Source: Variovorax paradoxus
GTDB lineage: Bacteria; Pseudomonadota; Gammaproteobacteria; Burkholderiales; Burkholderiaceae_C
Direction of reading: 5' to 3'
Length of the DNA stretch: 64,000 nt
Assembly (NCBI RefSeq): GCF_018614955.1
Contig: NZ_JAGGNV010000060.1
Location: 1-64,000 of the forward strand
Shown here one piece after another: positions 17,355 to 24,715 of this stretch (positions within the stretch are counted from its first letter, which is position 1; every line of letters begins with the position of its first letter). The position numbers and the translations under genes are program-made. The notes under the pieces are model-generated. The model saw nothing but the letters and a program-made list of their open reading frames with translations, was not told the origin of the DNA and searched no databases.

Positions 17355-19891
17355 CACACTCTCCTCTTCAGAAACAGGGGAAGCCATTCGGCTGGCTCCG
17401 GGCCGGCTTCGGCGATCGCCGCGTGCATGACTTCGACGTTGTCCAAGCTGGCCGACAGCACGGCCAACATGTCGTCCATGCCGCTCAGGTCCAACCTGAC
17501 CAGCACCGACTCAGCACCCTTCTTGAGCAGGAACTGCCCCGAGTTCTCCTCGGTGTACTTGATCAGTTGAAATTCGCGCGGCGTGAGCTTGAGGCCGTCG
17601 ATGTAGTCGGCTTGCTCGGCCTCGCCGTTGGGCAACAGCAGTTGCGTCGGAAACTGGGACAGCAGCGTGCTACCGAGCGGCGAGCGGCTGATGTCGCTCG
17701 GCTCCTGGGTGTCCAGCCCGATCACGCCATCTTCCTTGCGGATCGTCTTGCCCTTGTTTTCGATGAAGGTCTGCATCAGCGGATCCTTCAGCGCCCGCCA
17801 TGCCTCGGCGATGTCGATGATGTGGGGCGCGCCCGACGCCTGCTGCGTGATCTTGTGCGTCAGGTAGCGCAGGATCGGCGTGCGTGCCTCCTCGATGTCG
17901 AGGAAGTTGGTCATGTCGAAGCCGAAGGTGTGCGCGCCGGTGAGATCGAATCGGTCGGTCTCGTCGTCCAACACCCAGGCGAACGCGCCGCCGTCGCACC
18001 ACCGACCGAGGGCGTTGTAGAGGCTGTTCTCACGATGCGTCGGCAGGGCATCGCGAACTCGCGCATAGCGCCGGTGCCGCGGCTCCAGCTCATAGACCTG
18101 CCGGATGCTTCGCAGCAGCTCTTCCTCGTCTTTGTGCGTCATGACGTACTTGCCGTCGAACTGCGCATTCCAGGACATGATGGAGAGAATCACGGAGATG
18201 TTCTCCGGCGTCGGCGCCATCGAAAACGGATTCATGCCGGTCGGCTCTCCGCCCGCGATCCGGAAGTAGCGCCCGCCCATGGCGCGGATGCAGATCTCCT
18301 CGCCATAGTCCTTGTCGAAGCTGAAGATCTTCAGCGGCCGCCCGCTGGCCATCTCGCGCTTTCGCGCAAGTAACCGCAGTGCGAGCTTCAGCACCGTCTT
18401 GCCTCCACCGGAGCGCCCGATGATCTTGTAGTTGCCCAGCTCCTTGCGGTGTGCCCGCTTGCGCCCCTCGGTTCCATCGCCGCCCCGATCGTTCCTTCGA
18501 TCATTGGCCGCCTCGTCCTCCAGATCGTGACGCGCCGCCGGCTCGTCGTCGTAGTAGTCCAGGCGGATGCCCTGTTCCAGCAGCCGGTTGCGGCTCACAT
18601 GGAAGTTGAAGAAGTACGGCCCGCCCGCGGCCGTCTTGAGCAAGGCGATCGGCGCGCCCCACTGGCTGCCCTGTGCATTGCCCTTCGGGTGGTTGTGCAT
18701 CGGGAAGAACTTGGAGAAGTTCTTGCTGCTGATCGGCATCGCGCGGATGCGGCCGTACTTGAAGTTGCCCGGCAAGGTGCTGAAGTAGGCGCAGATCAGC
18801 GCCCCACCGCGCTCACGCGAAGTGTTCATGCTCTTCTGGTCCAGCAGCGTCACGGCGGCATTGACGTTCTGGTTCAGCTCCTTGATGGTGTCGCCATAGA
18901 CCACCAGGATCAGTTCGTGCTCGAACATCGAGAACTTGCCCGCCTGCAGTTGCGTGCGGGCCGCGGCGACTTCCTTGAGTTGCTCTTCGTTGTCGCTGGT
19001 GCTCTTGATCTTGTTGTACTGGGTCTTGAGCAGTGCATCGGCCTTGTCGAAAGCCATCACGGTCACGGACTGGCTCAGCACGAACTCGAAGGAGGACGAC
19101 AGCAGGCCTTCGAACACCTTCGTGTCCAGCTGCTCGGCGCGGTACGGCGCCACCAGCGTCAGGGCGGCTGCAAAGCGGGACCCCGCCGCACCCTCGATCT
19201 CCACGGTCTCGGCCCCGAAGTTCAGCGCCGCCGCCTGCAGGCTCTGGCTGAGCTCGTACGCGCCGAGCGCGATGTGCCGATCGGTGTTGTTGAGGAGGCG
19301 ACAGTAGAAGGCAGCGGCACGTGAGCACAGCTGACCTTCAAGATCGTAGGTGCCGAGTTTTCGGGGGTGGTAGCGCTTCAGGCTGGCCAGCAGCTGCGCC
19401 GCGAGCTTGCTCAGCTCATCGCGCGCGCGCTGACGCAACTCCGTCATGCCTTCGCTAAAGCGCCTGGACAGTCGAATGCTGGTGCGGTCCGCGCGATTGC
19501 CGGCCAGCCGGTACACCGGCGAGACGAAGAGCTGATTTGTGAAATGCTGCTCGCCCTCGAACTTGCGGGCGTACTGGCGTGCGAACTCCGACGACAGGTC
19601 GTTGTCGTAGTGCACGCCGGAAAGGTCATAGCGCACGCGCCGGCGCTCCAGGTGCGTCCACAGCGCGACGTTCGGACTGCGCGCCACGTTGTTGATCGCG
19701 GAGAACCACTGTTGGTTGAGGTTGTCCAGCTCCTTGTGCCCGATGGTCTCGAATGAGAGGCCCTGCACCGAAATGGTCTGCGTCAGGTCGCCTTCGTAGG
19801 TGATGACCGTGTGCTCGTCGATCTGCTGCGAGTACGGCAAGCAACTGGCGACGCTGCGCTCGGAACGAAGTTTCGGCATGGCTGACATCAC
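17354..19891 (-). CDS. virB4: VirB4-type secretion ATPase
   Basis: 845 residues. The N-terminal CagE_TrbE_VirB domain covers roughly 1-450. The C-terminal P-loop ATPase has Walker A IIGRSGGGKTVLK at about 490 and a Walker B region APHIIDIAEAWRALKDPLMQ. This is the essential motor that powers pilus assembly and DNA transfer. The length matches family members. It overlaps virB3 upstream and virB5 downstream by ATGA junctions. Confidence 0.95.
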   Translation of the reverse strand: MMSAMPKLRSERSVASCLPYSQQIDEHTVITYEGDLTQTISVQGLSFETIGHKELDNLNQQWFSAINNVARSPNVALWTHLERRRVRYDLSGVHYDNDLSSEFARQYARKFEGEQHFTNQLFVSPVYRLAGNRADRTSIRLSRRFSEGMTELRQRARDELSKLAAQLLASLKRYHPRKLGTYDLEGQLCSRAAAFYCRLLNNTDRHIALGAYELSQSLQAAALNFGAETVEIEGAAGSRFAAALTLVAPYRAEQLDTKVFEGLLSSSFEFVLSQSVTVMAFDKADALLKTQYNKIKSTSDNEEQLKEVAAARTQLQAGKFSMFEHELILVVYGDTIKELNQNVNAAVTLLDQKSMNTSRERGGALICAYFSTLPGNFKYGRIRAMPISSKNFSKFFPMHNHPKGNAQGSQWGAPIALLKTAAGGPYFFNFHVSRNRLLEQGIRLDYYDDEPAARHDLEDEAANDRRNDRGGDGTEGRKRAHRKELGNYKIIGRSGGGKTVLKLALRLLARKREMASGRPLKIFSFDKDYGEEICIRAMGGRYFRIAGGEPTGMNPFSMAPTPENISVILSIMSWNAQFDGKYVMTHKDEEELLRSIRQVYELEPRHRRYARVRDALPTHRENSLYNALGRWCDGGAFAWVLDDETDRFDLTGAHTFGFDMTNFLDIEEARTPILRYLTHKITQQASGAPHIIDIAEAWRALKDPLMQTFIENKGKTIRKEDGVIGLDTQEPSDISRSPLGSTLLSQFPTQLLLPNGEAEQADYIDGLKLTPREFQLIKYTEENSGQFLLKKGAESVLVRLDLSGMDDMLAVLSASLDNVEVMHAAIAEAGPEPAEWLPLFLKRRV

Positions 19892-20238
19892 AGCACCTCG
19901 GGCCGGTTCACCTCACGCCTGGAAAGGTGCGGGCTGAAGCTCACCACGCCGCTGCCGTGCGCGCCCTTGTTCTCGGCGAACCAACGGAATCGGTAGTTCG
20001 CCACCAGGTCGCGAACCCAGAATGGGTTGTCGTTGGTCTTGAGGACCAAGACCAAGTGCAGCGGAAGCAACAACAGCGTCCAGAAGCCGAAGAGACGCAC
20101 GCACAACAACAGCAACATGCATTCGGCGCCGAACACCGGCAGCGGTACGTACGCTTGCAGCACCGGGGCCTGCGGCCCGCGATAAATCACCGCGCGCTCG
20201 AGCGCCGGTTCTTCGTGGCGTCCACCGAGCTCCGACAT
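19888..20238 (-). CDS. virB3: VirB3-type inner-membrane protein
   Basis: 116 residues with two adjacent membrane helices in LLLLCVRLFGFWTLLLLPLH and an N-terminal VIYRGPQAPVLQAYVPLPVF stretch. NDNPFWVRDLVANYRFRWF in the C-terminal part is typical of VirB3/TrbD proteins, which work with VirB4 in pilus assembly. ATG 20238 is preceded by the virB2 stop at 20244. Confidence 0.9.
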   Translation of the reverse strand: MSELGGRHEEPALERAVIYRGPQAPVLQAYVPLPVFGAECMLLLLCVRLFGFWTLLLLPLHLVLVLKTNDNPFWVRDLVANYRFRWFAENKGAHGSGVVSFSPHLSRREVNRPEVL

Positions 20239-20243
20239 GGCGC

Positions 20244-20618
20244 TCAGAGGTTGGAGATGCCCGATGCCGAGCCGCCGACCATGTCCTTGACGAACTGGAT
20301 GATGGCCACGACGGCGAATGCCAGGCCGGTCGCGAACAAGGCCTGCAAGAAAAGCCGCTTGGGATCGTCGCGTCCGAACCAATTGCCGGTCGTCCAGTTC
20401 AGGAGCGTCAGCAGGCATGCAATCGCACCGATTACGCCCACCACGCCGTAGATGACGTTGAAGACGTTGACGCCGGCCTGCTTCAGGCTCTGCGCGAACG
20501 CAGGATTCGCGGCCAATGCGACGGTGGTCGCTGCACCTGCGATCCGGAGCCACATCGCGGCGCGCCGCGCGCGAGCTGGGTCGATGGAGTGCGTTGCCGA
20601 GATGAGCCTGTCGATCAT
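20244..20618 (-). CDS. virB2: VirB2-type major pilin
   Basis: 124 residues. A long leader ends with a signal helix and AxA site (TTVALAANPAFAQS, cleavage near 43). The mature part of about 80 residues has two membrane helices, VFNVIYGVVGVIGAIACLLT and LFATGLAFAVVAIIQFVKDM, and a basic loop GRDDPKRLFLQ. This is the TrbC/VirB2 family pilin. The length and order upstream of virB3 agree. Confidence 0.92.
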   Translation of the reverse strand: MIDRLISATHSIDPARARRAAMWLRIAGAATTVALAANPAFAQSLKQAGVNVFNVIYGVVGVIGAIACLLTLLNWTTGNWFGRDDPKRLFLQALFATGLAFAVVAIIQFVKDMVGGSASGISNL

Positions 20619-20661
20619 GTGTGCCTCTCTCATGGGGTCTGGTGGATGGAAAGTGCAAGTG

Positions 20662-21297
20662 CTAGAAGCCGTTTTTCGCGTTCGGCTTCTCGAAGATGTC
20701 GAGCGATTCGCCTGCGCGTCGAGGAGCCGGATCGCCAGCCTTGTCCTGCAGCGAAGCAACGCCGACCTGGCTGCCGTTTGGAGCAGAAACCGATTTCTGC
20801 AATGGCAAGGCAATGCCACTGCCGAGTTGCATCTGTGGTGGCTGGCTGCTCATGTACGCGAAGATTCGGCTCGCATAGTCGTTGCTGACCGAGCGATCCA
20901 CACCGCCGGAGTTGTAGCCGCGCAGCGCCGCCCAGATCGCCGCGACGCCCGAATAGCCGGAGGCCGATGCGCGGTGATAGAAGTTCCAGAGAATCTTCTG
21001 GCCGACGGCCAGGTTCTGGCATGGGTCGAACGCCTGTTCCCATGTGAGGCCGTAAAGACCGACGTTGCTCACGTGGATTTGCGCCAAGCCGACAGAGAAC
21101 TTGCGTCCGGCCGCCGCCAGCGCTTTGGCTGTCGCCACGGCCTCGTCCATGGTGGCCGGCTGCTTGACGCTGCCCTGTGCCTTGTCCATGCCGATTGCCA
21201 GCGGCTGCCAGGCGGACTCGGTGCGCACCAGCGCCTGCATCAGCACAGGCGAAACTTGCGGTGCACATTGATCGAGCAGAGCGCCCATCGGTACCAT
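20662..21297 (-). CDS. virB1: VirB1-type lytic transglycosylase
   Basis: 211 residues with an SLT-type goose lysozyme fold: LMQALVRTESAWQPLAIG contains the catalytic glutamate, KFSVGLAQIHVSNVGLY the GLxQI/N motif, and AALRGYNSGG the late substrate-cleft motif. It opens peptidoglycan for the secretion channel. The C-terminal 50 residues are probably disordered. ATG 21297 has a GGGGGAATTGC site just upstream; longer in-frame starts exist but add a non-conserved leader. It is the first gene of the virB operon. Confidence 0.9.
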   Translation of the reverse strand: MVPMGALLDQCAPQVSPVLMQALVRTESAWQPLAIGMDKAQGSVKQPATMDEAVATAKALAAAGRKFSVGLAQIHVSNVGLYGLTWEQAFDPCQNLAVGQKILWNFYHRASASGYSGVAAIWAALRGYNSGGVDRSVSNDYASRIFAYMSSQPPQMQLGSGIALPLQKSVSAPNGSQVGVASLQDKAGDPAPRRAGESLDIFEKPNAKNGF

Positions 21298-21530
21298 TGC
21301 AATTCCCCCTGAGGAGTTCACGTTGATGTTCAGCAAAAGCGCCGTAGAACTGCTCTCAAGGCCGCAAAAGCATTGTTCCAAGAAGCTTTAAATCTCAGGA
21401 TTACTACTTTAACAATACATTTGCGCGCGAATGAGAGTCGTTCGTTAGATTGTGTACTGTTTAACAAAACTTTGACGCATCGCGTTGTGTTGAGCAACCG
21501 CATTTACAAACCGAGACAACCAGCCCCCGG
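21298..21530. promoter_or_regulatory. Divergent promoter region of the virB operon and BetR regulator
   Basis: A markedly AT-rich gap in a GC-rich window. TTTAACAATAC and GTACTGTTTAAC motifs face each other around 21400-21460, and a TTGACG box lies near 21472. Both the virB operon (minus strand) and the BetR-type regulator (plus strand) must start here, so it is the natural place for control of transfer gene expression. Confidence 0.5.
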
Positions 21531-22397
21531 ATGAACAGTCAACAGCCCCCCGAGGAGGAATCGCCGTCACAAGCCGCCCAACTGGTGCGCGCTTTGCTTG
21601 AGCGGAACGGCATCCCCAAGCACCGACAGGCCTCTTTCGTCGGCGAATTCTTCAACCTGTCACGTGCCGCCGCGCACCAGCGGGTCACCAAGGGTTCCGC
21701 GTGGACGGTGGACGAGTTCCAGGCCCTGGCGAGCCGTTTCGGGGAACCGCTGGCTCAAGTGCTTGGTGCCGTTTCCCCGGGCGAATCCGGCGCCAAGGCA
21801 GTCCTGCGCGTGGGCGCGCTACAGATCGGCTGCCGCATCTGGTTTGCGCGGGACACCGACAACGCGTACGCGGAATCCCTCGTTGCGATAGAAAGCGCTG
21901 GCTCCTACGTCGTCGTACCGACGGCGGCAGCCGCCGGCCACGAGAGCCTGCGCATCGCCCGGCTCGAGATCGGCGAAGGAACAGCCGCAGTGCCACGCGT
22001 GGCCGTGTTCGACGACGAGCGCGACGTTGCGAACGCTGTGTGCACCATGCTACGTGCCGCGGGGGTGGACGCCGTGGCCTACTACGCGGCCGACGATCTC
22101 CTCGCCGATATCCCGCAGGAGATGTTCGACGGCTATGTCATCGACTGGCTGCTTCCAAACAACGCGACCGCCGTCCCACTCCTGGCCGCGGTTCGCAGCC
22201 TTCCCAAACACAGTGCCTTGGTGCTGCTGTCCGGCAAGACGCGCAGCGGCTCCGCCGACCCTGTGGAGGTGGGCGCGGCGGTGGGCAACTTCAAAGTGCA
22301 GCTGGTTGAGAAGCCCGTGCAGCCGCCCGTTCTGCTCTCCGCGCTCGCGAACGATGGCCTAGGTGCCACTGAACGCGCAGCCCCTCCACAGGCTTGA
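21531..22397 (+). CDS. BetR-domain response regulator
   Basis: 288 residues. The N-terminal BetR helix-turn-helix (about 12-85) reads LVRALLERNGIPKHRQASFV, then LSRAAAHQRVTKGSAWTVDE. A C-terminal receiver domain (about 155-280) has an acidic pair in VAVFDDERDVANAV, the phospho-acceptor in DGYVIDWLLPNN and the lysine in LVEKPVQPPV. It is probably a phosphorylation-controlled transcription factor. It reads away from virB1 and converges with the histidine kinase gene, whose 3' end overlaps its own by 107 bp. Confidence 0.85.
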   Translation: MNSQQPPEEESPSQAAQLVRALLERNGIPKHRQASFVGEFFNLSRAAAHQRVTKGSAWTVDEFQALASRFGEPLAQVLGAVSPGESGAKAVLRVGALQIGCRIWFARDTDNAYAESLVAIESAGSYVVVPTAAAAGHESLRIARLEIGEGTAAVPRVAVFDDERDVANAVCTMLRAAGVDAVAYYAADDLLADIPQEMFDGYVIDWLLPNNATAVPLLAAVRSLPKHSALVLLSGKTRSGSADPVEVGAAVGNFKVQLVEKPVQPPVLLSALANDGLGATERAAPPQA

Positions 22398-24117
22398 TGA
22401 GGATTTCATCGAAGAGGCCGTCGGGCACCTCCGGCCTGAACGCCGTCATCGCCACGATGTAGGTGTGCTGGTTGGGACCGGCATTGCGCCGTGTGCGCGT
22501 TGCCAGCTCGATGCCGCCGATCTCGGGCAGGTCCAAGTCGAAGAACGCCGTCTCGTACCTGTGCTGGGCCAAAAGCCGCTCCGCCGCCTCGCCGGAGCTG
22601 GCCACGTGGCATGGATGTCCCAAGCCCTTGACCAGAGCCACCTCGGATGCGGAAATGTCGGCCCGGTCGTCCACGATCAGGATCAGGCCATCCGCGGTCG
22701 CGTCCGATGGAATTTCATCGGCGTCTTCAAACAACACAGGGATGCGCACGGTGAACCGCGTGCCAGCGCCCGGGATGACTTCGACCCCAATCTTTCCACC
22801 CAGGTGATCCACGACGGTTCGCACGATCGTCAGTCCGAGGCCCGAGCCATCCTTGCGGGGCCGCAGTTCCTCGTCGCGCGTCAAAGGCGTATTGAGGCGA
22901 CCGACACCGGACGCCGGCAGACCCGGGCCGGTGTCGGCAATGACAAATACCAGCTGGTCCGATCCTGCGTCCGGTGGCTCGAGCGCAAGTGACACCTCGC
23001 CGACCCGGGTGTACTTCACCGCATTGCTCACGAGGTTGGCGAGCACTTGGCTGATTCGCTGGACATCCGCACGCACGAACACCGGCTCGCTCGGCACGCT
23101 CGTGTTGAACTTCAAGCCTTTTTCTCGCGCCACGTGGGCCGCGACGTCGGCCACGTCCTCCACCAGCGCCGTGGCCTCGAACGACTCCGGGTTGATCTCG
23201 AGCCGGCCTGCCTCGCCGCGCGCAATGGTCAGAAGGTCGCGCAACTGGACACCGAGCATGAGCGCGGATCTCCGGATGCGCTGGATGGCACTCAGGCGTT
23301 CGGAAGGTGGAATCTCAAGTTCGAGCACGTCGACCGATGACACGATCACCTGCAGCGGCGAGCGCAGCTCGTGGCTCACCATGCTCAGGAACTGAGCCTT
23401 GGTGTTGATGGATTGGTGCAACTGATCCTTGGCGAGTTTTTCCGCATCCAGCGCGTCCAATCGCTCGCGCGCCAGGCGCCGATCGCTGCGCTGCCTCAGC
23501 AGAATCCAGCCCAGCCAACCCACGAGAAGCGCCCAGACAACGAGTGCATAGATGAGACCGTCGTGCTCACGTTGCCTGAACGACTCGAATAGCGATGTGC
23601 GGCCATCGATCTCACGCTGGCGCGCCGCGTTGGACAGGCGAACGACCGTCGGGTCCATCGCGTCGAATGCCTTTAAGACTTCGCTTGCATCCGCCCCGGA
23701 AAATTCGCCCTTGCGCAAGATCTCAGCCACCCGGCCGTCGAAATCCGCGATCGCTGCAGCGCTCTGCTCGAAGCTCGGCACCGAGCCAAGGCGGTCGCGC
23801 GTCAGCGACGGTTCGGTCAACAGCTTGCCCCTCGAGACCAGAATATCGCCGCGGATCAAGAGCTCCGCGGAATCGACAGGATCGAGCGTTGACGCGGAGC
23901 CGGCGGTCTTCAGCAGTTGCTCGCGAAGCTTCCCGAACGCGATCTGGTACTGCGCGGCGGACCAATAGAAGCCCTCCACGGGCTCATCCTCTGGCCAGGG
24001 CGGGTCGCGTGGCGAGAACCACCAGAAGACCAGCGCGAAGCTGAGGACCGGAAACAGCGCAAGGACGATGTAGAGCCGCCAGCGCTTGGGCCAGTTCGCG
24101 GTCATTTCATTCCACAT
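22291..24117 (-). CDS. Hybrid sensor histidine kinase with receiver domain
   Basis: 608 residues. Membrane helices lie at about 14-34 and 186-206 and flank a periplasmic domain of about 150 residues. The HisKA domain has FLSMVSHELRSPLQV with the phospho-histidine near 250. The HATPase domain has LANLVSNAVKYTRVG, ADTGPGLPASG and DGSGLGLTIVRT. The receiver domain has LILIVDDRADISA, FFDLDLPEIGGIEL with the aspartate, and ILIKPVEG. The gene overlaps the small periplasmic protein gene at 24107 by 11 bp and the BetR regulator gene tail to tail. The partner response regulator is inferred from position. Confidence 0.9.
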   Translation of the reverse strand: MWNEMTANWPKRWRLYIVLALFPVLSFALVFWWFSPRDPPWPEDEPVEGFYWSAAQYQIAFGKLREQLLKTAGSASTLDPVDSAELLIRGDILVSRGKLLTEPSLTRDRLGSVPSFEQSAAAIADFDGRVAEILRKGEFSGADASEVLKAFDAMDPTVVRLSNAARQREIDGRTSLFESFRQREHDGLIYALVVWALLVGWLGWILLRQRSDRRLARERLDALDAEKLAKDQLHQSINTKAQFLSMVSHELRSPLQVIVSSVDVLELEIPPSERLSAIQRIRRSALMLGVQLRDLLTIARGEAGRLEINPESFEATALVEDVADVAAHVAREKGLKFNTSVPSEPVFVRADVQRISQVLANLVSNAVKYTRVGEVSLALEPPDAGSDQLVFVIADTGPGLPASGVGRLNTPLTRDEELRPRKDGSGLGLTIVRTVVDHLGGKIGVEVIPGAGTRFTVRIPVLFEDADEIPSDATADGLILIVDDRADISASEVALVKGLGHPCHVASSGEAAERLLAQHRYETAFFDLDLPEIGGIELATRTRRNAGPNQHTYIVAMTAFRPEVPDGLFDEILIKPVEGLRVQWHLGHRSRARRAERAAARASQPAAL

Positions 24118-24649
24118 CGATGCGACACACCTGCCATGCCATTCGGGCCATCATGCTCGGCGCCTGGAGCGCCGGGTATTGGTCTCGGGGATAGACGATA
24201 AACAACGGACCGAAGCGATTGCGCTTCATCCGCGCCCCGTCCTGCGTGTGAGCGAGGATCGGTGCGTAGCGAATGAGATCGCTCCAGGGAATGGTGACCG
24301 CATAGTTGTTCAGCGCGAAGACGTTGAGCGTCTTTCCGCGCGCGCCCGCCAGATCGAGCACATCGCTCAGCAAGGGTCCTTCGAATCGACTGATGGGTGT
24401 CCATTCCGTCGCGGTGACGATCGTGGTGACCGGGAGCGCCAGAATCTGGGCTTCCGTGAGCCGAACGGACCAATCGCCTGCGGATGGAGCAGTCTGCGGC
24501 CTTTCCGGCGCCTGTCCCGCTGCAGTCGCAACCGCCGAGCTGCCGATCGAGAGGAAAGCGTTTCGTGCGCATTGTGCCGCTACCGTCCCGGGCACCCCGA
24601 GCAGCGCGGCAATGACAGAAGCGGCCAAGATCAGTTCACGAGCATGCAT
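24107..24649 (-). CDS. Secreted protein with molybdopterin-oxidoreductase-like domain
   Basis: 180 residues with a signal peptide (ELILAASVIAALLGVPGTVA). The domain resembles the oxidoreductase molybdopterin-binding fold: TEAQILALPVTTIVTATEWT, FEGPLLSDVLDLAGARGKTL, FALNNYAVTIPWSDLIRY and FGPLFIVYPRDQ. In full-size enzymes a cysteine binds the molybdenum; this short form has no obvious cysteine at that place and is probably a ligand-binding or sensory partner. It is co-transcribed with and overlaps the histidine kinase gene, so it probably acts in the periplasm with the kinase. Confidence 0.75.
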   Translation of the reverse strand: MHARELILAASVIAALLGVPGTVAAQCARNAFLSIGSSAVATAAGQAPERPQTAPSAGDWSVRLTEAQILALPVTTIVTATEWTPISRFEGPLLSDVLDLAGARGKTLNVFALNNYAVTIPWSDLIRYAPILAHTQDGARMKRNRFGPLFIVYPRDQYPALQAPSMMARMAWQVCRIDVE

Positions 24650-24715
24650 GATCACCCCTCTCAACGTGGTCGCCCTCTCCAATGAATCGGCGCAGGCATC
24701 GAAGATATCCCACCT

